Notes: generated from the letters alone by a model not told the origin. DNA of 64,000 nt from Microbacterium aerolatum (GCF_007988825.1 NZ_BJUW01000003.1:124001-188000), one strand, 5' to 3'. Shown: positions 26,488-35,480, counted from the stretch's first letter. Numbers and translations: made by a program.

Positions 26488-27621
26488 TCAGTCCTGCGGT
26501 GCCCGCGGAGGTGTCGCGCCGATGTCCGGAACCGGAGCGGTTCCCAAGTGCACCTCCATGTCGTCGGCCGTCGGCGTCTTCGGTCGGCGCGCCGTCGGGC
26601 GGTCGAGGTAGAACATCGCGGTCGAGGCGATGTCATCCCGCAGTGGCAGGTAGCGCCACCCGCTGCGCCAGCCGAGCGCCTGAATGTCGACCTTGGGGAT
26701 GCCGGAGCTGAAGTGGATCGGGTCGAGCAGATGCCAGCGGTACATGCCGAAGCGCTGCTGGCTCACGTACAGCCCGTCCGGCTTGATCACCTGCGGCATC
26801 CCGAGATACGGGGTGGAGAACTCGGTGTACCCCTTGCCGGGGATGTCGAAGTTCCAGGCGCCGCCGAAGTAGTCCTCCGTGCCGGTGCCGGCGATCGTCG
26901 GGTAGTCGGTGTCGTCGTCGAGGTAGAACTTGATCTCGCCCTCGCCCCACCAACCGTTCGAGTTCACGCCCCACGCGATGTAGGTGCCGACGTACTGCCC
27001 CTGGCCCTCGACGCCCTCGAGGATCGTGTGCGGCGTCTTGTCCTCGAGGGGGTTCGATCGGCGCCACTGCGCGTGGAAGTAGGCGTCGCCCTGGTAGTCG
27101 CCGCCGATCTCGTAGGTGACCTGGTAGTACACGCGCACGTCGACGACGGAGGTGTTCTCGACCGTCAGGCGCGCGCCCTCGCGGAACGGCATCGGCCAGT
27201 ACGAGTTGAAGCCGCCGTGCGGGTTCGCGGCGATGGTCTGCGAGTTCACCTGGGAGAACACGCCCCAGCCGTTGCAGAAGAAGTCGCCGTAAGGCACCTC
27301 GACGGCGGGCTCCTCCGCGCCGTCCCAGTAGGCGCGCAGCAGCAGCGTGCGCCAGTTGTCGGTGTGTGTGGTGATCCAGATGTGGGTGATCTTGCCCGCG
27401 CCCTGGATGTTCGCGAGGTCGAACGTCTCCCCGGCCTTGATGTCGACGCTGGGGGAGATCTTCCAGCCCGGCCCGAGATCTCGGGCGCAGGAAGCGCCGG
27501 TCCCCTCAGTGGCGCGACCGCCGCCCCCGACGGAGCCGTCGAAGTTCTCGGGTGAGATCGATCGGGTCTGCACCGAGCGCAGTGCGGCGATCGATGCGAG
27601 ATCAGAGGGTGCGGATGTCAT
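26488..27621 (-). CDS. DUF2961 / GH172 enzyme, probable exo-alpha-D-arabinofuranosidase
   Basis: A 377-residue protein without signal peptide, hence cytoplasmic. The DUF2961 core is clear: GGGGRATEGTGA near the N-terminus, GAGKITHIWITT, VPYGDFFCNGWG, GGFNSYWPMPF, GEGEIKFYLDDD (E227, E229) and GTGTEDYFGGAW (E249), the Glu-rich region that holds the catalytic pair in characterised GH172. Members remove alpha-D-arabinofuranose or alpha-D-fructofuranose from non-reducing ends. Here alpha-D-Araf fits the other genes. The ATG at 27621 was chosen because sequence before it is intergenic in style. First gene of a leftward operon, divergent from lacI across operator 3. Confidence 0.88.
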   Translation of the reverse strand: MTSAPSDLASIAALRSVQTRSISPENFDGSVGGGGRATEGTGASCARDLGPGWKISPSVDIKAGETFDLANIQGAGKITHIWITTHTDNWRTLLLRAYWDGAEEPAVEVPYGDFFCNGWGVFSQVNSQTIAANPHGGFNSYWPMPFREGARLTVENTSVVDVRVYYQVTYEIGGDYQGDAYFHAQWRRSNPLEDKTPHTILEGVEGQGQYVGTYIAWGVNSNGWWGEGEIKFYLDDDTDYPTIAGTGTEDYFGGAWNFDIPGKGYTEFSTPYLGMPQVIKPDGLYVSQQRFGMYRWHLLDPIHFSSGIPKVDIQALGWRSGWRYLPLRDDIASTAMFYLDRPTARRPKTPTADDMEVHLGTAPVPDIGATPPRAPQD

Positions 27622-27682
27622 CTCTTCGTTCACGTCCTTGTGCGTCTGGCCGGCGGGCGCCGGACCTCGAGGTCTCCCAAAT

Positions 27683-27694
27683 GTAATCGATTTC
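27683..27694. promoter_or_regulatory. LacI-type operator 3 (GH172 operon / lacI)
   Basis: GTAATCGATTTC differs by one base from the GAAATCGATTTC palindrome found three more times in the locus. It lies in the 152-base divergent gap between the GH172 operon and the lacI-type gene, allowing control of both. The mismatch may weaken binding and keep some regulator expressed. Confidence 0.72.
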
Positions 27695-27773
27695 AGATTC
27701 CAGCACCAGGGCGCCGTCCGGCACGATACTGTTTCAACACGACCGGGCGACCGGAACATGCAGTGAGGTGCAC

Positions 27774-28754
27774 ATGTCCACGATCTACGACGTCGCGGAG
27801 CTGGCGGGAGTCTCGCCGGCCACCGTCTCGCGAGTCTTCAACGGCACCAGCGTGTCCGACGAGAAGGTCGCCGCGGTCCGCGACGCCGCGAAGCGGCTGA
27901 ACTTCACGCCCAACCGTGCCGCGCGCACTCTTCGCACGCAGAGCTCCGAGGTCATCGCCCTCGTCATCCCCGACATCGAGAACCCGTACTTCACCGAGAT
28001 GGCCCGCGGCGTCGAGGACGTCGCCTCCAAGGCCGGGTACTCCGTGGTGCTGTGCAACTCCGACGCCCAGCTCGACAAGGAGTCGACCTACCTGCAGATC
28101 GCCATCGCCGAGCACATGTCCGGCGTCATCATCGCGACCGCGTCAGAGGGCTCGAACCTCGATCCGATCATCGCGACAGGGAGGCCCGTCGTCGCGGTCG
28201 ACCGCCACACCGCCTACGACGTCGACGGTGTCGTGATGGCGAACCGCGCCGCCGGAACCTCCGCGACGAAGGACCTCATCCGTGCGGGCTACCGCCGCAT
28301 CGCCTACATCGGAGGGCCGGCGCACATCGACACCGCCGCCGAGCGTGCCGCCGGCTGGCAGGACGCCATCACCGCGGACGGGCGGGAGATCGACGACGAG
28401 CTGCTGCGCTTCTCGACCTTCCGCGTCGACGGCGGCCGGGCCGCCATGGAGGAGCTGCTCGCGCTGCCCGAACCGCCTGACGCCGTCGTCGCCGGAAACA
28501 ACCTCATCGGCGTCGGCGCGATCCAGGTGCTCACCGAGCATGGGCTCACCCCTCCCGCCGTCGGCGTCGCCGTCATCGGCTCGCTGCCGTTCACGACGCT
28601 CTCGCCGAGCGCCGTGACCGTGGTGCGGCTGCCCGCTCGCCACATGGGCGTCACCGCGGCGAACATGCTGCTCGAGCGCATCCGCGGCGATGAGCAGCCG
28701 GCACGCACGGTCGTGCTGCGCAACGAGCTGCAGTCGGCCAGCATCCTGCGCTGA
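27774..28754 (+). CDS. LacI-family transcriptional regulator of the D-arabinan locus
   Basis: A 326-residue repressor with the LacI helix-turn-helix at residues 1-50 (TIYDVAELAGVSPATVSRVFNG), the hinge helix around NRAARTLRT and a ribose-binding-fold sensor domain (IALVIPDIENPYFTEMARGVED, YRRIAYIGGP). The ATG at 27774 has AGGTG 5 bases before it; an in-frame GTG lies 6 bases upstream. It sits at the centre of the locus beside one of four matching operators, so it is the likely common repressor. The inducer is probably D-arabinose, a D-arabino-oligosaccharide or a pathway intermediate. Confidence 0.92.
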   Translation: MSTIYDVAELAGVSPATVSRVFNGTSVSDEKVAAVRDAAKRLNFTPNRAARTLRTQSSEVIALVIPDIENPYFTEMARGVEDVASKAGYSVVLCNSDAQLDKESTYLQIAIAEHMSGVIIATASEGSNLDPIIATGRPVVAVDRHTAYDVDGVVMANRAAGTSATKDLIRAGYRRIAYIGGPAHIDTAAERAAGWQDAITADGREIDDELLRFSTFRVDGGRAAMEELLALPEPPDAVVAGNNLIGVGAIQVLTEHGLTPPAVGVAVIGSLPFTTLSPSAVTVVRLPARHMGVTAANMLLERIRGDEQPARTVVLRNELQSASILR

Positions 28755-28800
28755 CCCGAGGCGCGCTCGCCGCACTCGCCAGCCCGTCGGCGCGGCAGGT

Positions 28801-28938
28801 GTCGCGAATGGTCGCTTCGCGCGCGGCCAGGCGACCATATCGGCCACCTCCCGGGCAGCGCGATCGCCCACCCGCGCGGGAGGGGTCGCTAATGGTCGCT
28901 CAACACCTCGCCGGGCGACAACACCGGCCACCTCCCGA
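28801..28938 (+). repeat. 54-bp imperfect direct repeat with internal hairpins
   Basis: Two copies, 28801-28854 and 28885-28938, share GTCGC-AATGGTCGCT at the left and CGGCCACCTCCCG at the right. Copy one can fold through ATGGTCGC/GCGACCAT. It occupies much of the 284-base gap between lacI and the kinase gene, and may terminate lacI transcription or be inert. The rest of the gap holds operator 4 and the kinase ribosome site. Confidence 0.6.
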
Positions 28939-28985
28939 GTGGGGACACTCACGTCCCGTCCGGGGCGCGGGGGCGCTTGCGGCAT

Positions 28986-28997
28986 GAAATCGATTTC
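28986..28997 (+). promoter_or_regulatory. LacI-type operator 4 (kinase-GH116-isomerase operon)
   Basis: A perfect GAAATCGATTTC palindrome lies 41 bases before the kinase ATG. A TAGGCT hexamer 3 bases after it could be a -10, putting the operator over the core promoter. Confidence 0.8.
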
Positions 28998-29038
28998 GCG
29001 TAGGCTGTCATCACAACTCGCGATCGAGGAGGACCGCC

Positions 29039-30568
29039 ATGCGCTGCACCCTGGGCGTCGACGTCGGCACGTCGAGCACGAAGGGCGTACTGGTCGCCGA
29101 AGACGGCAGGATCGTGGCATCCGCCACCCGCGCGCACGATGTCGACCGTCCGCACACGGGCTGGGTCGAGATGGATGCGCGCATCTGGTGGGACGAGTTC
29201 ACCGACATCGCCCGCGAGCTGATCGGTGCCCTTCGACAGGCTCAGGGATCGGAAGCGGCCGAGATCTCCGCCGTCGGCGTCAGCGGCATGGGCCCCTGCG
29301 TGCTCCTCGCCGACGCGAACGACGAACCGGTGCGCCCGGCGATCCTGTACGGCGTCGACACCCGCTCCGGCGCCCAGATCGCCCGCATGACCGACGAGCT
29401 CGGCACCTCGGAGATCACCCGCGTCGGCGGCTCGACGCTGACCTCGCAGGCCGGTGGTGCGAAGATCGCCTGGATCGCCGATGAGGAGCCGGACGCCTGG
29501 GCCAGAGCCGAGCGCTTCTTCATGCCGGCATCCTGGCTGGCGCGCCACCTGACCGGCGCCTACGTGCTCGACCACCAGTCGGCCAGCCAGACCTCGCCGC
29601 TCTACGACATCGAGAACGAGAGTTGGTACGAGCCGTGGTGGCAGCGCTACGCCGGCTCGATCGAGCAGCCGCGCCTCACCTGGGCCGGTGAGATCGCGGG
29701 TTACGTGACCGCCGAGGCGGCGGAGGCCACCGGCATCCCGGCCGGCACCCCCGTCATCACCGGCACGATCGACGCATGGACCGAGGCCGTCAGCGTCGGC
29801 GCGCACGAGATCGGCGACCTCATGCTGATGTACGGCACGACCATGTTCCTTGTGGCAACCGGCGAGGAGACCCTCCGCACCCCGTCGATGTGGACCACCG
29901 CGGGGGCTTTCCCCGGCACCCGCAATCTCGCCGGCGGCCTGTCGACATCCGGCGCGCTGACGGCCTGGCTGAAGGACCTCACCGGATCCGACTACCCCGA
30001 CCTCCTGGCGGATGCCGAGAAATCCGGGCCTGGTGCCAACGGGCTCCTCGTCCTGCCGTACTTCGCGGGGGAGCGCACGCCCATCCAGGATCCCGATGCC
30101 CGCGGCGTCATCGCGGGGCTAACGCTCGAGCACACTCGCGGCGACCTGTACCGAGCGGCCCTCGAGGCGACCGCGCTCGGCGTTCGCCACAACGTCGAGA
30201 CGATGCGTGCGGCGGGCGCCGACATCCGCCGCATTGTCGCCGTCGGCGGCGGCACGCAGGGGCAGTTGTGGCTGCAGGTCGTCTCCGATGTCACCGGGCT
30301 CGTGCAGGAGGTGCCGGCGACGACGATCGGCGCGAGTTACGGCGCCGCGTTCCTGGCGGCATCCGCTATCGCGGACCCCGGGGCGGCACCGGTGATCACC
30401 GATTGGAATCCGATCACGCAGACGATCACGCCGAACGCCGATCTGCGCGAGTTCTACGACACCCTGTTCGACCGCTACGTGCGGCTCTACGAGGGCTCCA
30501 AGGACGTCGTCCACGAGCTCGCCGCCGAGCAGAGGGCACACGAGCAGCGCGGAGCGCGCCGTGAGTGA
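29039..30568 (+). CDS. FGGY-family carbohydrate kinase, probable D-ribulokinase
   Basis: A 509-residue sugar kinase. The N-terminal ATPase fold opens LGVDVGTSSTKGVLV and has VGVSGMGPCVLLAD. The C-terminal domain carries PYFAGERTP and the FGGY signature AVGGGTQGQLWLQVVSDVTG. With an isomerase that should make D-ribulose from D-arabinose, phosphorylation of D-ribulose to D-ribulose 5-phosphate is the best guess; xylulose is the alternative. GAGGAGG precedes the ATG. The peptide LRQAQGS near residue 65 is encoded by a copy of the 18-20 bp repeat also found in pntA and paaD. Confidence 0.88.
   Translation: MRCTLGVDVGTSSTKGVLVAEDGRIVASATRAHDVDRPHTGWVEMDARIWWDEFTDIARELIGALRQAQGSEAAEISAVGVSGMGPCVLLADANDEPVRPAILYGVDTRSGAQIARMTDELGTSEITRVGGSTLTSQAGGAKIAWIADEEPDAWARAERFFMPASWLARHLTGAYVLDHQSASQTSPLYDIENESWYEPWWQRYAGSIEQPRLTWAGEIAGYVTAEAAEATGIPAGTPVITGTIDAWTEAVSVGAHEIGDLMLMYGTTMFLVATGEETLRTPSMWTTAGAFPGTRNLAGGLSTSGALTAWLKDLTGSDYPDLLADAEKSGPGANGLLVLPYFAGERTPIQDPDARGVIAGLTLEHTRGDLYRAALEATALGVRHNVETMRAAGADIRRIVAVGGGTQGQLWLQVVSDVTGLVQEVPATTIGASYGAAFLAASAIADPGAAPVITDWNPITQTITPNADLREFYDTLFDRYVRLYEGSKDVVHELAAEQRAHEQRGARRE
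29229..29248 (+). repeat. Short repeat inside the FGGY kinase gene
   Basis: CTTCGACAGGCTCAGGGA is embedded in codons 64-70 of the kinase. The same word recurs in pntA (51460-51478) and, with one change, in paaD (56230-56249, opposite strand). It adds LRQAQG to the protein in a loop between two helices. Confidence 0.75.
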
Positions 30569-33128
30569 GCAGCGCCGCGCCCGCGGTATCCCGCACACCT
30601 CCCAGGCCACCGCATTCCCGCTCGGCGGCATCGGCACCGGCAATGTCTCGCTCGGTGCGCGCGGCGAGCTGCGCGACTGGGAACTGGAGAACCTGCCCGA
30701 CAAGGGCCGCCGCAACCCGCACTCGTTCTTCGCGATCCACGCCGCACCCGAGGGTGCCGAGGCCGTCACGCGCGTCCTCGAGGCGCGCCTGACCGGGCGC
30801 CACGACGCGGATGCCGGATACCCGTTCGACCAGCTCGCCGGCCTCCCGCGACTGGCCGGCGCGAGCCTGCACGGCGAGTACCCGGTCGTCGACATCGACT
30901 TCACCGACGATGACCTCCCCGTGGACGTCTCGCTCCGCGCATTCACCCCGCTCGTGCCGCTCGACGCCGATGCATCCGGCATCCCCGCCGCCGTGCTGCG
31001 CTACCGCGTCACCAACCCCGGACCAGCACCGGTCGCAGTGACGGTCGCCGGCAGCATCTCGCACACCGCCGGCCGCGGCACACCGGGCCCGGACGCGCCC
31101 TGGGGCATGCGCGCGACCCAGACCGTGCGCTGGCGCGACGAGGGCGACGTGCGCGGCCTCGACTTCGGCATCGACCTGCCCGACGACGACCCCGGCTACG
31201 GCACGCTGAGCCTGACCACGACCGATGCCTCGACCACCGTGAAACCGCAGTGGGTGACCAGCTACTGGCCCGACGGCGCCCGGCTGTTCTGGAACGACCT
31301 CACCGACGACGGGATGCTGGCACCCGAGCCCCGGCTCACTCTTGAGGACCGTCCGCGCGGGCTGTTCGCGGAGCTCGACGCCGACCCGGATGCTGCGCCG
31401 CTCACCGAGGCGGAGATGATGGCGAAGCTGCCGCGGATCCGCACCGGCTCGCTCGGCATCGTCCACACGCTCGCCCCCGGCGAGAGCCGGGACTTCGAGT
31501 TCGTACTCGCATGGAGCTTCCCGAACCGTCGTCGCGGATGGCATGGCCACATCATCTTCGACGACCCGGAGAGCGGCATCGTCCGCAATCACTACGCGAC
31601 GCTCTGGCCCGACGCCTGGTCTGCGGGCACGCATCTGCACCGCACTCTTCCGGAACTCGAAGCGTCGACGGACGCCTTCGTCGACGCCCTCTACGGCGGA
31701 AGCCTCGACCCCGTCATCAGCGACGCTGCGGGCGCGAACATCGCTGCCCTTCGTTCGACGACCTGCTTCGTGCTCGAATCGCCGAACCCAGAACTGGGCG
31801 CGGGTCCCGTGTTCGCCGCATGGGAGGGCTCATTCGACCACGGTGGTTCCTGCGAAGGCACCTGCACGCACGTCTGGTCGTATGCGCAGACTGCCGCCTG
31901 GCTGTTCCCCTCGCTCGAGCGCAGCGCGCGCCGCGTCGAGTACCTGCTCGAGACGGACGACGACGGCGCCCAGAAGTTCCGCGGCAACCGTGTCTTCGGC
32001 GGCCCACCCTGGTTCATGGGCCCGGCCGTCGATGGCCAGCTCGGCACCCTGCTGCGCCTGCACAGGGAGTGGCGGTTCAGCGGCGACGACGACTTTCTCA
32101 CGGAGCTGTGGCCGGCGGCATCCCGCACCCTCGACTACGCGATCCGCGAGTGGGACCGCGACGGCGACGGCCTGCTCGACGGCGAGCTGCACAACACCTA
32201 CGACATCGAGTTCCACGGGATCGAGCCGCTCGCGAACGGCATCCTGCTCGCCGCGCTCCGCGCCGGCGCACGGATGGCCGCGCACCTCGGCGAGACCGAT
32301 CGCGCACAGGACTGGTCCGTGCGCGCCGACCGGGCGGCGGATGCCATGGACGCGGTGCTGTGGAACGGCGAGTACTACCGGCAGGTGATCGCCGACGTCG
32401 ACGAGCACCGCTACCAGTACGGCGAGGGCATCCTCTCCGACCAGCTGCTCGGCCAGTTCCACGCGTTCCTCGGCGGACTCGGACACCTGCTGCCGCGCGA
32501 GCGCATCGAGTCGGCGCTCGCCGCGATCGTGCGGCACAATCACCGCTCCGACCTGTCGCGGCACGAGAGCACCCAGCGCGTGTACGCGCTGAACGACGAG
32601 GGCGGGCTGCTGCTGGCATCCTGGCCGCGCGGCGGAAGACCCGCGATTCCGTTCGTGTACTCGGACGAGGTGTGGACCGGCATCGAGCACCAGGTCGCGG
32701 CATCCTTGCTGTTCGCCGGCCGCGCAGAAGACGCCCTGCTGATCGAGCGGACTCTGCGCGCACGCTACGACGGCGCGCACCGCAACCCGTGGAACGAGAT
32801 CGAGTGCGGCAACCACTACGCCCGCTCGCTCGCGTCGTGGGGGCTGCTCATCGCGGCGGGCGGCGCGCAGTGGGACGCACCGGCGCGCACCCTCGGCTTC
32901 GCGCCGGCCACCGACGGTCCGTTCCGGTCGCTGTTCACCACGGGAACCGGCTGGGGGCGCGTCGAGCTCGACGGCGCTGCCTTCACGCTCCACCTCGACG
33001 GCGGGCACCTCGAGGCCGACGAACTGCAGCTCCACGGCGCGACCGTCGCCCGTGACATCCGACTCCGCGCCGGCGAGGCACACGCCGCGCGGCGCACAGA
33101 CAACCACCCAACACCGGAGGAATCATGA
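30561..33128 (+). CDS. GH116 glycosidase, probable exo-beta-D-arabinofuranosidase
   Basis: An 855-residue cytoplasmic enzyme of the GBA2-like family: an N-terminal beta domain starting FPLGGIGTGNVSLG and a C-terminal six-helix toroid. By motif, the nucleophile is E432 in CEGTCTHVW, matching the EGQEYRMYNTYD region of GBA2, and the acid/base is D548 in HNTYDIEF. GH116 includes beta-glucosidases, beta-xylosidases and beta-D-arabinofuranosidases. Neighbouring GH183 and GH172 genes favour removal of the terminal beta-D-Araf caps of mycobacterial arabinan. The GTG start lies inside the end of the kinase gene (8-base overlap), and its stop overlaps the isomerase ATG. Confidence 0.87.
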   Translation: MSEQRRARGIPHTSQATAFPLGGIGTGNVSLGARGELRDWELENLPDKGRRNPHSFFAIHAAPEGAEAVTRVLEARLTGRHDADAGYPFDQLAGLPRLAGASLHGEYPVVDIDFTDDDLPVDVSLRAFTPLVPLDADASGIPAAVLRYRVTNPGPAPVAVTVAGSISHTAGRGTPGPDAPWGMRATQTVRWRDEGDVRGLDFGIDLPDDDPGYGTLSLTTTDASTTVKPQWVTSYWPDGARLFWNDLTDDGMLAPEPRLTLEDRPRGLFAELDADPDAAPLTEAEMMAKLPRIRTGSLGIVHTLAPGESRDFEFVLAWSFPNRRRGWHGHIIFDDPESGIVRNHYATLWPDAWSAGTHLHRTLPELEASTDAFVDALYGGSLDPVISDAAGANIAALRSTTCFVLESPNPELGAGPVFAAWEGSFDHGGSCEGTCTHVWSYAQTAAWLFPSLERSARRVEYLLETDDDGAQKFRGNRVFGGPPWFMGPAVDGQLGTLLRLHREWRFSGDDDFLTELWPAASRTLDYAIREWDRDGDGLLDGELHNTYDIEFHGIEPLANGILLAALRAGARMAAHLGETDRAQDWSVRADRAADAMDAVLWNGEYYRQVIADVDEHRYQYGEGILSDQLLGQFHAFLGGLGHLLPRERIESALAAIVRHNHRSDLSRHESTQRVYALNDEGGLLLASWPRGGRPAIPFVYSDEVWTGIEHQVAASLLFAGRAEDALLIERTLRARYDGAHRNPWNEIECGNHYARSLASWGLLIAAGGAQWDAPARTLGFAPATDGPFRSLFTTGTGWGRVELDGAAFTLHLDGGHLEADELQLHGATVARDIRLRAGEAHAARRTDNHPTPEES

Positions 33129-34756
33129 GCTACACCCTTCCCACCCCCACCGCGCGCCCGGCATCCGCGCCGAAGACCGCGTACCTGATCACCTCCGGTG
33201 ACCTGCGCGAGTCGGCGAACACCGGCGGCTGGCCGACCCAGGTCGCCCTCGAGGCCGGTGTCACCAACGTGTTCGAGGATCTCGGCTGGAACGTCATCCG
33301 CGCGTTCGACGTCGACCCCGAGACGGGTCACGGCTTCATCTCCAGCCAGCGCATGGGTCTCGAGGTCTTCAAGAACATCCCCACGGACGCGCCGCTGATC
33401 GTCGCTATCGCCAACTGGCAGTACTCGCACCACGTGCTGGCGGGGCTGCGCACGCACGAGGGCCCGATCCTCACCGTTGCCAACTTCGCCGGCGACTGGC
33501 CGGGACTCGTCGGACTCCTCGGTCTCAACGCGGGTCTCACGAAGATGGACAAGCCGTACGCCACCACCTGGTCGGTCGACTTCACCGACGACTGGTTCCG
33601 CGACGGGCTCAAGGAGTGGACAGAGACCGGCACCATCACGCACGACTACTCGCACGTCCGCGCGCTGCCGGCCCTGCCCGACAGCCCCGAGAAGCAGCTC
33701 GGCGAGGCGCTCGCCGCGCAGCTGCTCGATGAGAAGGCCATCATCGGCGTCTTCGACGAGGGCTGCATGGGCATGTACAACGCCATCTTCGACGACGAGC
33801 TGCTGAACCAGACCGGCATCTACAAGGAGCGGCTGTCGCAGTCCGCCCTGTACGCCGAGATGCTGCAGGTGAAGGACGCCGAGGCCGACGCCGCCTACGA
33901 CTGGCTGATCGATGCCGGCATGACGTTCAAGTACGGCGAGGACGGCGCCACCGAGCTCACCCGTGAGCAGGTGCAGTGGCAGATGAAGATGTACATCGCC
34001 GCGCTCCGGATCGCGGATGACTTCGGTTTGGATGCCGTGGGAATCCAGTACCAGCAGGGGCTGAAGGACCTGGTTCCTGCATCCGACCTCGCCGAAGGCA
34101 TCCTGAACTCGACCGAGCGCCCGCCGGTGACCTCGCGCGACGGGTCGCGCGTGCTGCACGAGGGCCGTGCCTTCCCGCACTTCAACGAGGCCGACGAGGG
34201 CGTCGCGGTCGACGCGCTGGTCACCGACCGCGTGTGGCGCGCCATGGGTCTCGTGCCCGACAACACGCTGCACGACGTGCGCTGGGGTGAGGAGTACGAC
34301 GGCCAGTTCGTCTGGGCGTACGAGATCTCCGGTTCCGTGCCAGCCTCGCACCTCGGCGGCTGGGACAAGGCCGAGGGCTGGCGCCAGGGCCACGTGTTCT
34401 TCCCTGCCGGAGGCGCGACGCTCAACGGCACCTCGAAGCCGGGCGAGGTCGTGCTCTCGCGCGTGTTCATCGCCGACGGCATCCTGCAGGCCGACATCTT
34501 CCGCGCCTCGGTCGTCGAGCTGCCGGAAGAGGAGACCCAGCGCCGCCACGAAGCCACCAACCCGGAGTGGCCGATCGCGCACGTCGTTCTGCACGGCGTT
34601 TCGCGCGACCAGTTCATGGCTCGTCACAAGGCCAACCACGCCCAGCTCGTCTACGCGCCGGATGCCGAGACCGCGGATAAGGCGCTGATCGCCAAGGCCG
34701 CGATGTTCGACGGCATGGGCATCAAGGTGAACCTGATCGGAGACGTCGCGATCTGA
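33125..34756 (+). CDS. L-fucose/D-arabinose isomerase-like protein
   Basis: A 543-residue protein of the fucose isomerase-like fold. A Rossmann-like N-terminal half (YLITSGDLRES, LIVAIANWQYSHHVLAGL, VANFAGDWPGLVGLLG) is followed by the central VFDEGCMGMYNAIFDDE and a C-terminal half ending RHKANHAQLVYAPDAETADKA, a position where family members keep a metal-ligand His. FucI enzymes also convert D-arabinose, which shares L-fucose stereochemistry at C2-C4, to D-ribulose. In this operon that reaction links the arabinofuranosidases to the FGGY kinase. GGAGG precedes the ATG, which overlaps the GH116 stop. Confidence 0.83.
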   Translation: MSYTLPTPTARPASAPKTAYLITSGDLRESANTGGWPTQVALEAGVTNVFEDLGWNVIRAFDVDPETGHGFISSQRMGLEVFKNIPTDAPLIVAIANWQYSHHVLAGLRTHEGPILTVANFAGDWPGLVGLLGLNAGLTKMDKPYATTWSVDFTDDWFRDGLKEWTETGTITHDYSHVRALPALPDSPEKQLGEALAAQLLDEKAIIGVFDEGCMGMYNAIFDDELLNQTGIYKERLSQSALYAEMLQVKDAEADAAYDWLIDAGMTFKYGEDGATELTREQVQWQMKMYIAALRIADDFGLDAVGIQYQQGLKDLVPASDLAEGILNSTERPPVTSRDGSRVLHEGRAFPHFNEADEGVAVDALVTDRVWRAMGLVPDNTLHDVRWGEEYDGQFVWAYEISGSVPASHLGGWDKAEGWRQGHVFFPAGGATLNGTSKPGEVVLSRVFIADGILQADIFRASVVELPEEETQRRHEATNPEWPIAHVVLHGVSRDQFMARHKANHAQLVYAPDAETADKALIAKAAMFDGMGIKVNLIGDVAI

Positions 34757-34776
34757 CGCGGGCTGCCGTGCCGTCG

Positions 34777-34847
34777 CGCGAGACGGGGTTTCCTTCACGA
34801 AACATGCGCTGGGAGACCCCGTTTCGTGCTGCAAACCCCGTCTCGCG
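34777..34847. repeat. Intergenic hairpin after the isomerase gene
   Basis: CGCGAGACGGGGTTT (34777-34791) pairs perfectly with AAACCCCGTCTCGCG (34833-34847). An inner pair ACGAAAC/GTTTCGT (34797-34803, 34821-34827) extends the stem. It lies between two convergent genes and may end transcription from both sides. Confidence 0.75.
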
Positions 34848-34876
34848 GCTGGATGCCGTGCGGGGCGGGTGCGGGG

Positions 34877-35446
34877 TCAGGCGGGGAGGAGGCCGGCGAC
34901 CAGCGCATCGACGACCTCGTCCGTGCGGGCGTCCGGGTCGATGGGGGAAGTGAGCTGGTCGAAGATCAAGCCGTCGATCGCGTAGTGGAAGAGTGCGACC
35001 TCGCGGCGCCCGCCGGGAAGCCCCGCTGCCGCGTTGAAGGCGACATCCCCCGCGAATCCTGCTCGCTGCCATTCGCTGAGCGATGCCGCGAGTTCGGGAT
35101 GCCGGGCCGCCTCCAGCCGCAGCTCGAACAGTGCGAGCGTGACCTCGCGCTGCGTCAGCAGCCTGCGCACGATGTCGCGGATATAGTCCGCGAACAGCTC
35201 CCGACTCGGTGGCTCGGCCGACCGGATCTCGAGGTCATCGGGCGTCGGCGCGAGCCGCTCGCCGATCCGCTCGAAGAGCCCGGAGATCAGAGCCTGCCTG
35301 CTCCGGAAGTAGTTGGACGTCGTGCCCGTCGGCACATCGGCTTCTGCGTCGATCGCCCGATGCGTCAGGCCGCGTGACCCTTCGCGTGCCAGGACCGCGA
35401 TGCCGGCATCCGCGAGTCTCGCTCGTCGCGCCTCGTTCTTCGCCAC
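34877..35446 (-). CDS. TetR-family regulator
   Basis: A 189-residue repressor with a TetR helix-turn-helix at about 10-55 (GLTHRAIDAEADVPTGTTSNYFRSRQALI) and a C-terminal ligand domain of the type often paired with small reductases. It is divergent from the reductase gene; a perfect 13-bp inverted repeat lies between them and should be its operator. Confidence 0.88.
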   Translation of the reverse strand: MAKNEARRARLADAGIAVLAREGSRGLTHRAIDAEADVPTGTTSNYFRSRQALISGLFERIGERLAPTPDDLEIRSAEPPSRELFADYIRDIVRRLLTQREVTLALFELRLEAARHPELAASLSEWQRAGFAGDVAFNAAAGLPGGRREVALFHYAIDGLIFDQLTSPIDPDARTDEVVDALVAGLLPA

Positions 35447-35480
35447 GAATCGACCCTAGCGCAACCACTGCACCTGTTGT

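Noticed and set aside
25597..27555. 652-codon plus frame opposite the SDR and GH172 genes
   Set aside because: Shadow of two recognised enzymes on the other strand; Val/Arg/His-rich and without motifs.
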